From positions 1-34,926 of the IMG/VR virus record IMGVR_UViG_3300006793_000116: a stretch of 34,926 nt of DNA, one strand, 5' to 3'. The DNA comes from a virus. Positions 29,483 to 34,499 of the stretch are shown piece after piece; positions within the stretch are counted from its first letter, which is position 1, and each line of letters opens with the position of its first letter. Position numbers and translations under genes: made by a program. A model generated the notes under the pieces. It was not told the DNA's origin and did no database searches. It was given only the letters and a program-made list of their open reading frames with translations.

Positions 29483-29558
29483 TGGTAGGGAGAGTGGGAC
29501 TCGAACCCACACTGGAAGGATTTTAAGTCCTTTGCCTCTGCCATTGGGCTACCTCCCC
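29483..29558 (-). tRNA. tRNA with UAA anticodon (Leu), short variable loop
   Basis: A 76-nt cloverleaf with encoded CCA: acceptor GGGGAGG/TCTCCCT, D-arm GCC...GGC with GG in the loop, anticodon arm AAGGA-CTTAAAA-TCCTT with anticodon TAA, a 5-nt variable loop and T-arm GTGGG-TTCGAGT-CCCAC. UAA reads the Leu codon UUA. Bacterial Leu tRNAs normally have a long variable arm; this one does not. Confidence 0.88.
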
Positions 29559-29572
29559 GTTTGCTCCCACAC

Positions 29573-29602
29573 ATTATAGCTCTGCGGGGGGGTATTAGTC
29601 AA
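29573..29602 (-). promoter_or_regulatory. Sigma70 promoter of the tRNA-Leu gene
   Basis: TTGACT (29597-29602), 18-bp spacer, TATAAT (29573-29578). The tRNA begins 14 nt after the -10, so the primary transcript has a leader of only about 8 nt. Confidence 0.88.
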
Positions 29603-29619
29603 GAACTTTCTCGGAAATC

Positions 29620-29667
29620 GTATAAGCCCTTACCCCCACACTACTTACGCCGACGCGGGGCCGGGAT
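29620..29667 (-). repeat. Stem-loop element R3 (of nine)
   Basis: Minus sense: GC-rich CCCGGCCCCGCGTCGG, then CGTAAGT, a 15-nt loop identical to R1 and GCTTATA. The -35 of the tRNA-Leu promoter lies 18 nt further on. The stem keeps pairing through G-T pairs. Confidence 0.75.
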
Positions 29668-29789
29668 TTGGAGAATGGTTTTTTTGTGAGAAAACCATTG
29701 AAAAAACTCCCTCCCTCATTTACTTGAATCGCCGTGAGGCGAGCGATTATATCAAAGCGGTAAAAACATAGAATATTATATTTGCACGA

Positions 29790-29816
29790 AATAGTATTGT
29801 CCCACACAATGCTATT
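29790..29816 (-). terminator. Weak stem-loop at end of 30006 gene
   Basis: AATAGCATTGT / ACAATACTATT, an 11-bp arm pair with one mismatch and a GTGGG loop, overlaps the stop codon of the gene. There is no strong T-run, so termination is doubtful. Confidence 0.4.
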
Positions 29817-30006
29817 CTGATGACGGCTTCCCTTTCAGACGTTCCAACTCGCGCTCCATGCTGCGCACCGTGCCATCCGCTTCCAACAAGGAAAGGAACG
29901 AGTCGATAATGCTCTCCTGCTGCTGTAGGGTAAACTCAGGGTGATTGTCGATAATCTCGGCGCAGAGGTCAGCGAGGGATTGGAAGGGGGTACTTGACTG
30001 ATTCAT
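29812..30006 (-). CDS. Small hypothetical protein, leaderless mRNA
   Basis: A 64-residue, mostly helical protein (FQSLADLCAEIIDNHPEFTL; QESIIDSFLSLLEADG) with a charged C-terminus. It starts at ATG 30006, exactly 7 nt after a perfect TATAAT, and has no ribosome site, so the mRNA should begin at or next to the ATG. Longer in-frame starts would lie within the promoter. A degenerate second copy of its promoter and first codons lies 85 nt upstream. Not recognised. Confidence 0.7.
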   Translation of the reverse strand: MNQSSTPFQSLADLCAEIIDNHPEFTLQQQESIIDSFLSLLEADGTVRSMERELERLKGKPSSE

Positions 30007-30013
30007 TGTAGGT

Positions 30014-30042
30014 ATTATAACCGAGCGGAAGCGGTCTGTCAA
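30014..30042 (-). promoter_or_regulatory. Sigma70 promoter, leaderless start at 30006
   Basis: TTGACA (30037-30042), 17-bp spacer GACCGCTTCCGCTCGGT, TATAAT (30014-30019), then 7 nt to ATG. The same spacer recurs at 30099 and 31307. Confidence 0.92.
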
Positions 30043-30070
30043 GGGGAAACTAGGATTTTTTTATTTTTTC

Positions 30071-30127
30071 CTAAGTCCTTGACTGATTCATTGTAAGTAT
30101 TATAACCGAGCGCAAGCGGTCTTTCAA
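30071..30127 (-). repeat. Duplicated promoter with 6-codon frame
   Basis: TTGAAA (30122-30127), 17-bp spacer, TATAAT (30099-30104), 7 nt, then ATG AAT CAG TCA AGG ACT TAG (30091-30071). It is a near copy of the promoter and first codons of the gene at 30006. It is either a decayed duplication or a leader peptide. Confidence 0.7.
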
Positions 30128-30165
30128 GCATAAAACAGGAAATCCAGGCAAGTATTTTAATTGTT

Positions 30166-30240
30166 TGTAAGTCCTTACCTCCACACTACTTAGGACGAAA
30201 TCCGGGCCCGCCAAATCGGTGATTTAGAGCCGTTTGGTGA
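30166..30240 (-). repeat. Stem-loop element R4 (of nine)
   Basis: Minus sense: GGCGGGCCCGG block, CCTAAGT, a 15-nt loop and ACTTACA (30166-30172). A flank of about 45 bp between it and the next promoter is nearly identical to that of R7 at 32091. It lies between the end of the GP88 gene and the duplicated promoter. Confidence 0.8.
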
Positions 30241-30254
30241 GGGTTATTCGTTAG

Positions 30255-30920
30255 TTAGACAAACCACTTTTCCTTGACCTTATGCCCGTGAAGCGCGTAG
30301 CGGATAACTTTAATATCTTTAGACCAGCAAGCGCGACACGTTGCGCACTTTCCGCTGCGCGTATAAGCGCGGCAAAGACTTTCCCCCTTGGTCGGAACGA
30401 AGTCCTCTGCACTTTCAATGATGGTAGAGGTCGTATCCCCTTCCACAGTTTCCCCGTCAATGCTATCACTGGAGAAGCGCACCACTACGTTAGGCAACGC
30501 ATTCATACGCGCAAAGACAGGCGCGAAGATTGGGTCTTTGTGCATACGGGTAGGCAGCCAATGCTGGCAGTTCGGGGTCATTTTCATCACGGTATATATT
30601 CTGTGCGCAAGCGGTAGGCTGTAAACGTCGCCAGAATCGAACCAGCGAAAATACTTAGCTTTGCCAATCTTGGCGACCATAGTTGCCGTCCAACCAGGTA
30701 CTTTCCAATCTTCCATGTTATGCGCACGAGCAGCGATTGTAGCGGGAAAGCGGTATGCGCCCGTCAAGGCATAGCAGTAATGGCAAGCGTCTACTGGCTT
30801 GCCTTCCGAATCCTTAGCACTAGGACAAGAATCCCATGCAGGAAGCGACCAGGACTTACAAGGCATTTTGCCAGCAGAGGAGATTTTAGGGGTAGCGATA
30901 GGGGTGGAGATTGACTTCAT
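30255..30920 (-). CDS. GP88-family protein
   Basis: The 221-residue protein resembles the phage 'gene product 88' family: SWSLPAWDSCPSAK, CHYCYALTGAYRFPATIAAR, KYFRWFDSGDVYSL, HWLPTRMHKDP, VVVRFSSDSIDG and, at the end, CATCRACWSKDIKVIRYALHGH. Many Cys residues (CxxC pairs near 46-49 and 195-201) suggest metal or Fe-S binding. The biochemical role of the family is not established to my knowledge. The mRNA should be leaderless: TATAAT at 30928-30933 lies 7 nt before ATG 30920. It is the largest gene of the right arm. Confidence 0.85.
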   Translation of the reverse strand: MKSISTPIATPKISSAGKMPCKSWSLPAWDSCPSAKDSEGKPVDACHYCYALTGAYRFPATIAARAHNMEDWKVPGWTATMVAKIGKAKYFRWFDSGDVYSLPLAHRIYTVMKMTPNCQHWLPTRMHKDPIFAPVFARMNALPNVVVRFSSDSIDGETVEGDTTSTIIESAEDFVPTKGESLCRAYTRSGKCATCRACWSKDIKVIRYALHGHKVKEKWFV

Positions 30921-30927
30921 TCCCTAT

Positions 30928-30956
30928 ATTATAGCGTTGCGCACCTACGCGGTCAA
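30928..30956 (-). promoter_or_regulatory. Sigma70 promoter, leaderless start at 30920
   Basis: TTGACC (30951-30956), 17-bp spacer, TATAAT (30928-30933), 7 nt (ATAGGGA) to the ATG. Confidence 0.9.
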
Positions 30957-31044
30957 GTCTTCGTCATTTTGTAAGTATCTTACTTATAACGGGTTACGGT
31001 TATCTCAAAAGATTTTTCATTTTATTATATTTCCTTTATTTTAC

Positions 31045-31106
31045 TTGACAAAATCCGCTGGCGGGGCCAAGTCCGTCCCTAAGTAGTGTCGTGACCAAGG
31101 TTTACG
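31045..31106 (+). repeat. Stem-loop element R5 (of nine), inverted
   Basis: Plus sense: TTGACA, GC-rich GCTGGCGGGGCC, then CCTAAGT (31078-31084), a 15-nt loop and GTTTACG (31100-31106). It is inverted relative to the other right-arm copies, and its second arm overlaps the stop codon of the minus-strand gene ending at 31102. Confidence 0.65.
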
Positions 31107-31299
31107 TCGGCTGCCAAGGTTTCACCGACGGGCAACAATACAGGCTTCGCTCCATTTCTGCTCGAAGACCTTCGAGGCACTCGGAACAGTCCTCAGCAGC
31201 TTCGACGGTGCGGTAGCGTTCCCCACACTCGCAAACGTGTGGGAAGTCTTCGATGTTTAGGTTCTCTTGTGGCATGGTCTTAGGGTTGGGGTCTTTCAC
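31102..31299 (-). CDS. Small Cys-rich protein, leaderless GTG start
   Basis: A 65-residue protein read from the GTG at 31299, which is 7 nt after TATAAT (31307-31312). An in-frame TTG at 31380 has no ribosome site and lies upstream of that promoter; an ATG at 31275 also lacks one. It has Cys pairs HVCECGERY and DCSECLEG and a CC near the end, which suggests a small zinc-binding fold. Predicted acidic. Its stop lies within R5. Not recognised. Confidence 0.65.
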   Translation of the reverse strand: MKDPNPKTMPQENLNIEDFPHVCECGERYRTVEAAEDCSECLEGLRAEMERSLYCCPSVKPWQPT

Positions 31300-31306
31300 A
31301 GTAAGT

Positions 31307-31335
31307 ATTATAACCGAGCGGAAGCGGTCTTTCAA
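31307..31335 (-). promoter_or_regulatory. Sigma70 promoter, leaderless GTG at 31299
   Basis: TTGAAA (31330-31335), 17-bp spacer identical to that at 30014, TATAAT (31307-31312), 7 nt to GTG. Confidence 0.88.
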
Positions 31336-31431
31336 GTATAAAGCAGGAAAAAGATAGTCTTTCTTTTTTTCAGAGTGCAACGACTCTCAGAGGTGAAAAA
31401 CTGCCGGAAAAATCTCCCCTGTTGTGCGTAT

Positions 31432-31460
31432 ATTATACCGTCTTTCTAGCATATTGTCAA
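31432..31460 (-). promoter_or_regulatory. Upstream sigma70 promoter (tandem)
   Basis: TTGACA (31455-31460), 17-bp spacer, TATAAT (31432-31437). It gives a leader of about 130 nt to the 31299 gene, with a small AGAGT/ACTCT hairpin, or a separate short RNA. No start codon follows within its first 40 nt. Confidence 0.8.
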
Positions 31461-31476
31461 GCATAATCTCATAATT

Positions 31477-31550
31477 TTTAACTCCTTACAGACACTAGAC
31501 TTACGCTCGAGCCGGGCCCGCCCAATCCAGGGTTTAGACCCTGTTTGTGG
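31477..31550 (-). repeat. Stem-loop element R6 (of nine)
   Basis: Minus sense: CAGGGTCTAAACCCTG hairpin, GGGCGGGCCCGGCTCGAG block, CGTAAGT, a 15-nt loop and AGTTAAA (31477-31483), then 16 nt to the -35 at 31460. The distal arm pairs poorly in this copy. Confidence 0.75.
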
Positions 31551-31561
31551 GAGGTAAAGGG

Positions 31562-31780
31562 TCAAACGCCATCAACAGACAGACCAAGGTACTTAGAAAG
31601 TAAGGTAGCATTAGCTTCCTCGTCTGCATCGAATACTTCATTCATACAATTAAGAACCAAAAGGATTTCTTCGTCACGTGTTAGTTGACCGTCGTACATG
31701 TTCTCTCTAATAGACTTGAAGAACATATTGATTATGATTTCCTTAGCCAAAGGAATATCCTGTATTTCAGATTGAGCCAT
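31562..31780 (-). CDS. Small acidic hypothetical protein
   Basis: The 72-residue protein is acidic and helical (SEIQDIPLAKEIIINMFFKS; TRDEEILLVLNCMNEVFDAD). It starts in a TAATG overlap with the upstream gene and has a GGGGGTG site 8 nt before, so it is translated from the same leaderless-start mRNA as the gene at 32016. Its stop is followed directly by R6. Not recognised. Confidence 0.65.
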   Translation of the reverse strand: MAQSEIQDIPLAKEIIINMFFKSIRENMYDGQLTRDEEILLVLNCMNEVFDADEEANATLLSKYLGLSVDGV

Positions 31781-32016
31781 TATAGATTCACCCCCAACTG
31801 GCGCAGAGTGTAATAAATAACGTCCTCGGCTTGCGTTGCCGAGATATCGTACTTGGCAGCAACTTCGTACGACAAGTGAGCGATTACTGCGTAGTTACAG
31901 TGTGGTAGGAACTCAGCGTAGTATTGGAAATCATCTAAGACGCTAGGAAGGCAGACATTCAGACCTGCTGCAAGGGATTCTTTGACTGACGGGGTAGGGG
32001 GGACTATCGAATTCAT
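31780..32016 (-). CDS. Small hypothetical protein, leaderless mRNA
   Basis: A 78-residue protein starting at ATG 32016, 7 nt after TAAAAT. It is helical with several aromatic residues (DDFQYYAEFLPHCNYAVIAH) and ends with QAEDVIYYTLRQLGVNL. In-frame starts further upstream fall in or beyond the promoter. It forms a two-gene unit with the gene at 31780. Not recognised. Confidence 0.68.
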   Translation of the reverse strand: MNSIVPPTPSVKESLAAGLNVCLPSVLDDFQYYAEFLPHCNYAVIAHLSYEVAAKYDISATQAEDVIYYTLRQLGVNL

Positions 32017-32023
32017 TGTATAC

Positions 32024-32052
32024 ATTTTAGTTGCGCGGACGCATTTGCGCAA
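32024..32052 (-). promoter_or_regulatory. Sigma70 promoter, leaderless start at 32016
   Basis: TTGCGC (32047-32052), 17-bp spacer, TAAAAT (32024-32029), 7 nt to ATG. Weaker hexamers than its neighbours. Confidence 0.7.
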
Positions 32053-32090
32053 GCGTAAAACAGGAAATCCAGGCAAGTATTTTAATTGTT

Positions 32091-32160
32091 TGTAAGTGTT
32101 TGGCAGGTCACTACTTACGCTCGAGCCGGGCCCGCCCAATCCAGGGTTTAGACCCCTTTG
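32091..32160 (-). repeat. Stem-loop element R7 (of nine)
   Basis: Minus sense: GGGCGGGCCCGGCTCGAG, CGTAAGT (32113-32119), a 15-nt loop and ACTTACA (32091-32097). The stem is perfect for 6 bp. The same 45-bp flank as in R4 leads to the -35 at 32052. Confidence 0.82.
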
Positions 32161-32221
32161 GCGAGGGTTTAGGTGGGGTTTTGAACAGACCCCAAACTGT
32201 ATGAAATCAAATATCTAACCT

Positions 32222-32428
32222 TTAACCTTTAGCGCATTTGTATTTGCCGCGCAGGTTCTGATTGTGATACTTGCCAACACTCTCAGCGTCAGCCATAGCA
32301 TCAGCAACAGAGAAGGGGACATCGGCATAGGTATACACCTCGCCTTTGCTAGTTTCAATGCTTAGTTCGTTTTTGTTAGGAACATAAGCGAATTTTTCAA
32401 TCCAACTTGAAATGAATTTTCCAGCCAT
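32222..32428 (-). CDS. KTSC-domain protein
   Basis: The 68-residue protein matches the KTSC domain: IEKFAYVPNKNELSIETSKG, EVYTYADVPFSVADAM, and the AESVGKYHNQNLRGKY end with the Ser-Gly-x-Tyr and R-G-x-Y positions. This domain is common in small phage and bacterial proteins of unknown function. A GGGAGG ribosome site 9 nt before the ATG lies at the end of the upstream gene, which ends one base earlier, so both share an mRNA. Confidence 0.8.
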   Translation of the reverse strand: MAGKFISSWIEKFAYVPNKNELSIETSKGEVYTYADVPFSVADAMADAESVGKYHNQNLRGKYKCAKG

Positions 32429-32429
32429 C

Positions 32430-32606
32430 TTAAGTATACCTCCCTACTTGGGTGATGTTGCGTCGCACGAATGAGCGAGCGCGGTTATAGTCGTTGAAAG
32501 TCATTTTAGACTCTGAGCGACCTTGGGTGATTGTAGCAGTCCAAATAGACTTGCCACGAGTTTTGTTGATGCTAACTTTGTTAGCTTTGATTGGTTTTTT
32601 CTTAAC
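32430..32606 (-). CDS. Small basic protein, non-canonical start
   Basis: A 58-residue, basic protein (KKKPIKANKVSINKTRGK; NDYNRARSFVRRNITQ). A perfect AGGAGG (32612-32617) stands 5 nt before GTT at 32606-32604, but no ATG, GTG or TTG lies at a usable distance. An upstream in-frame ATG at 32684 lies within the promoter and could not be on the mRNA. The start could be GTT, or a base may be misread in the assembly. It is cotranscribed with the KTSC gene from the promoter at 32644. Confidence 0.55.
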   Translation of the reverse strand, partial: VKKKPIKANKVSINKTRGKSIWTATITQGRSESKMTFNDYNRARSFVRRNITQVGRYT

Positions 32607-32628
32607 GAGACCCTCCTGGGGGTTCGGT

Positions 32629-32793
32629 TTATTCGAGATACATAGTATAGCAAAGCCATGCCATGGTGTCAACCCTTTTTTCACATTTTTTGTGGACGGT
32701 TGAGAACTGAGCCATTAAAGCCCCTGAGGGTATTACCGGCTCATGTTTGAGCCATTGTGGTGGGGCACGAGGGGGGGTCTTGCTGGTTTCCAT
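32629..32793 (-). CDS. Small hypothetical protein, leaderless mRNA
   Basis: A 54-residue open frame starting at ATG 32793, 7 nt after a perfect TATAAT with TTGACA upstream. This is the same layout as the other leaderless genes. The protein is Pro-rich at first (SKTPPRAPPQWLKHEPVIP) and has a Cys/Trp/Met-rich end. Its 3' part overlaps the promoter at 32644 of the next unit. No other explanation for the strong promoter is seen. Short length and lack of homology leave moderate confidence. Confidence 0.5.
   Translation of the reverse strand: METSKTPPRAPPQWLKHEPVIPSGALMAQFSTVHKKCEKRVDTMAWLCYTMYLE
32644..32672 (-). promoter_or_regulatory. Sigma70 promoter of the 32606-KTSC unit
   Basis: TTGACA (32667-32672), 17-bp spacer, TATACT (32644-32649). 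It produces a leader of about 30 nt with AGGAGG. Confidence 0.88.
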
Positions 32794-32800
32794 TCCAGGC

Positions 32801-32830
32801 ATTATACACGCGCCCCCTGCTGGCTGTCAA
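32801..32830 (-). promoter_or_regulatory. Sigma70 promoter, leaderless start at 32793
   Basis: TTGACA (32825-32830), 18-bp spacer, TATAAT (32801-32806), 7 nt (GCCTGGA) to ATG. Confidence 0.88.
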
Positions 32831-32848
32831 GAACTTTCTTGAAAATCG

Positions 32849-32913
32849 TATAAACCCTTGTAAACACGCGACTTACGCTGGCGCGAGGCCCGCGCCCGCT
32901 GACCTTGTCAAGG
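32849..32913 (-). repeat. Stem-loop element R8 (of nine)
   Basis: Minus sense: CCTTGACAAGG palindrome, GC-rich GCGGGCGCGGGCCTCGCGCC, CGTAAGT (32871-32877), a 15-nt loop and GTTTATA (32849-32855), then 18 nt to the -35 at 32830. Pairing is maintained by G-T pairs. Confidence 0.78.
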
Positions 32914-32932
32914 ATAAAATGGCGACGAATAT

Positions 32933-33166
32933 CTACCAAGGATGGTAGTCGTCGTCTTCCATGCGTTCCATCATATTGAACACTCGGTCTTGGCAAGACT
33001 GGCACATACCCGAAATACTATATTCCTTTTTAGAAATATCATCGCGGAAGTCGCAGTCGCGGATTTGAGTGCTACCACAGGGGACACATTCCCCGTTGAT
33101 GATAGAGTTCGCCGCTTGGGGGAACAGTTGGAAAACAGGTTTAGAGAGGTCGGGAGGTAGGGGCAT
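32933..33166 (-). CDS. Zinc-ribbon-like small protein
   Basis: A 77-residue protein from ATG 33166 with CVPCGS and MCQSCQDRVFN, two CxxC knuckles about 24 residues apart, the pattern of a small zinc ribbon. An IRDCDFRDDISKKEYSI segment lies between them. AAGGA lies 7 nt before the ATG, which comes one base after the previous stop. It is likely the second gene of the 33407 unit. It could bind nucleic acid or act as a small transcription modulator; unproven. Confidence 0.68.
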   Translation of the reverse strand: MPLPPDLSKPVFQLFPQAANSIINGECVPCGSTQIRDCDFRDDISKKEYSISGMCQSCQDRVFNMMERMEDDDYHPW

Positions 33167-33167
33167 T

Positions 33168-33407
33168 TTAGTATCCTTGGGTTGCGAGGTAAGCGTCGTG
33201 GGAACCGTAACGGCTGTCCGTTTCTTTTTCGTTACCCACCATACGGCGAGATTCACGATACATTTCCAAAAGGCGCATAGTTTGTTCGCACTGCCACCCG
33301 CCTGATGGGATTGTTTTGTGTGATTGGGCGAATGCCCGACCAATGGTGAGAGAGAGATTGTGTAAGTCTTCGATAGACTGAGGGACGGTAGCAGAGTTGT
33401 ATGCCAT
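33168..33407 (-). CDS. Small hypothetical protein, leaderless mRNA
   Basis: A 79-residue protein starting at ATG 33407, 6 nt after TAAAAT. A helix (QSIEDLHNLSLTIGRAFAQS) is followed by CEQTMRLLEMYRESRRMV and a C-terminal AYLATQGY. The last part resembles the end of the protein at 33676 (VLEHYRSVRRML ... FNATQGF), so the two may be diverged paralogues. No ribosome site. Function unknown. Confidence 0.68.
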   Translation of the reverse strand: MAYNSATVPQSIEDLHNLSLTIGRAFAQSHKTIPSGGWQCEQTMRLLEMYRESRRMVGNEKETDSRYGSHDAYLATQGY

Positions 33408-33413
33408 GAGAGT

Positions 33414-33442
33414 ATTTTAGCAGAGCGGGGGAGGATTGTCAA
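33414..33442 (-). promoter_or_regulatory. Sigma70 promoter, leaderless start at 33407
   Basis: TTGACA (33437-33442), 17-bp spacer, TAAAAT (33414-33419), 6 nt to ATG. Confidence 0.88.
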
Positions 33443-33460
33443 GCATTTTCTAGAAAATCC

Positions 33461-33676
33461 CTAGAATCCTTGCGTTGCGTTAAACGCCTTACGCTTGGAA
33501 CCTCTGTGGTTGCCTAAGTGGTTCCCACATCGTTGGATTGGCAACATCCTACGGACTGAGCGGTAGTGTTCTAGGACTTTCGCAGCCTTAGCGTTACGCT
33601 TGTGGTTTGGAGAGGTGTAGAGAGTCTCGAAACGCTTTGCAACGAGAACGGAGTAGAGGTTGATTAGGTAATTCAC
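33461..33676 (-). CDS. Small basic protein, leaderless GTG start
   Basis: A 71-residue, strongly basic protein read from GTG 33676, 7 nt after TACAAT. Features are NYLINLYSVLVAKRFE, a KRNAKAAKVLEHYRSVRRML helix and a GNHRGSKRKAFNATQGF end. The basic charge suggests nucleic acid binding. A frame extends upstream to 33742, but that part lies in the promoter. The C-terminal similarity to the 33407 gene hints at common origin. Not recognised. Confidence 0.65.
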   Translation of the reverse strand: MNYLINLYSVLVAKRFETLYTSPNHKRNAKAAKVLEHYRSVRRMLPIQRCGNHLGNHRGSKRKAFNATQGF

Positions 33677-33683
33677 AGTGAGT

Positions 33684-33712
33684 ATTGTAACAGAGCGGAA
33701 GCCGTTTGTCAA
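33684..33712 (-). promoter_or_regulatory. Sigma70 promoter, leaderless GTG at 33676
   Basis: TTGACA (33707-33712), 17-bp spacer, TACAAT (33684-33689), 7 nt to GTG. Confidence 0.85.
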
Positions 33713-33728
33713 GTAAAAAAGGGAAAAT

Positions 33729-33923
33729 TTAAGAGTTTCCAATCAAAATACCTTGCACCCAAGTATCGAAACGGTCAACGTCAAAGTTAGGGTTTGATTC
33801 TTTACAAACAGCGATGACCTCGTCCATGATGATGATGGTTTGGTCTTTGGTGGCGTTCAAAGCCACGATGATGTCGGCAGTCATTTGAGCCAACGCCTGG
33901 AAGTGTGAGCGAGTCATTTTCAT
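33729..33923 (-). CDS. Small hypothetical protein, leaderless mRNA
   Basis: A 64-residue protein starting at ATG 33923 (MKMTRSH), 6 nt after TATACT. It is helical (FQALAQMTADIIVALNATKD; TIIIMDEVIAVCKES) and acidic. Its layout is similar to the gene at 30006 (two amphipathic helices, DxxI repeats), although clear homology is not visible. No ribosome site. Function unknown. Confidence 0.68.
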   Translation of the reverse strand: MKMTRSHFQALAQMTADIIVALNATKDQTIIIMDEVIAVCKESNPNFDVDRFDTWVQGILIGNS

Positions 33924-33929
33924 ACGCGT

Positions 33930-33959
33930 AGTATAGCACAGCGGAGAGGGTGCTGTCAA
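33930..33959 (-). promoter_or_regulatory. Sigma70 promoter, leaderless start at 33923
   Basis: TTGACA (33954-33959), 18-bp spacer, TATACT (33930-33935), 6 nt to ATG. Confidence 0.88.
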
Positions 33960-33977
33960 GAACTCTCTTGAAAATCG

Positions 33978-34045
33978 TATAAACCCTTGTAAACACGTGA
34001 CTTACGTTCGACCCGGGGCCCGCTCAATCCAGGGTTTGGAGGCTA
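33978..34045 (-). repeat. Stem-loop element R9 (of nine)
   Basis: Minus sense: CCAAACCCTGGATTGAGCGG, GCCCCGGGTCGAA, CGTAAGT (34000-34006), a 15-nt loop almost identical to R8 and GTTTATA (33978-33984), then 18 nt to the -35 at 33959. Confidence 0.8.
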
Positions 34046-34055
34046 TACAAGGGCG

Positions 34056-34499
34056 TTATTCGAACTTTTGAACGTAGTGCGTTACATTCTTAATCCAATG
34101 TTTATTTAAGCCGTTAGGGTCATTGTCTGCACCCACAGGGCAATACTTAGCACCTAGAAAAGATATAAACTCACCCTTGCTACCAGCCTTAACCCATCTA
34201 TCATAGTTTTTCTGCACAGTAGCAGCGCACCAACCGGCTTGGCTGCGGTACGTGGGCTTTACGCGAGCGTGAAGAATACCATATTCCTTACCCTTGCCAC
34301 CATTCTCAGCGTGCCTAATAGCAGCGACAATAGGCGCGAGCATATCTCTACACTCAGGGCGTATGTTCACCTCGATAGCATCCTGGAAGGCATCAGCGCA
34401 AGCCTTGCCATCTTTGGCTTCAATGGCTTGGTATGGTGATTGAAGTAGTAGTAGTGCGAGTACCAGCATATTAGCAAGGTGTGGTGTCTGCGCACTCAT
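34056..34499 (-). CDS. Exported lysozyme/transglycosylase-like protein
   Basis: The 147-residue protein starts with a signal-peptide-like hydrophobic stretch (ANMLVLALLLLQSPYQAIEA, about 9-28). The mature part has IVAAIRHAENGGKGKEYGIL (Glu65 in a position like the catalytic Glu of lytic transglycosylases), YRSQAGWCAATVQKNYDRW, FISFLGAKYCPVGADNDPNG and LNKHWIKNVTHY. This pattern I know from uncharacterised lysozyme-like secreted proteins. A peptidoglycan-cutting role is likely but unproven. It overlaps the upstream gene by 29 nt. Confidence 0.65.
   Translation of the reverse strand: MSAQTPHLANMLVLALLLLQSPYQAIEAKDGKACADAFQDAIEVNIRPECRDMLAPIVAAIRHAENGGKGKEYGILHARVKPTYRSQAGWCAATVQKNYDRWVKAGSKGEFISFLGAKYCPVGADNDPNGLNKHWIKNVTHYVQKFE

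Noticed and set aside
29595-29807. Minus-strand frame of 70 codons
   Set aside because: It crosses element R3 and the tRNA-Leu promoter and has no start signal.
30282-30617. Plus-strand frames opposite the GP88 gene
   Set aside because: They are antisense shadows of a well-supported gene; no promoter or ribosome site serves them.
31477-31550. The nine-copy element as ordinary rho-independent terminators
   Set aside because: In the sense direction no T-run follows the stem, the stem is only 6-7 bp with a 15-nt loop, and R1 lies in a leader upstream of its genes.
32802-33005. Minus-strand frame of 67 codons
   Set aside because: It covers element R8 and a promoter, and overlaps the zinc-ribbon gene in another frame.
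28741-34045. CRISPR array
   Set aside because: The nine repeats are spaced by hundreds of bases to kilobases, contain genes between them and vary in arms; no regular spacers and no cas genes.
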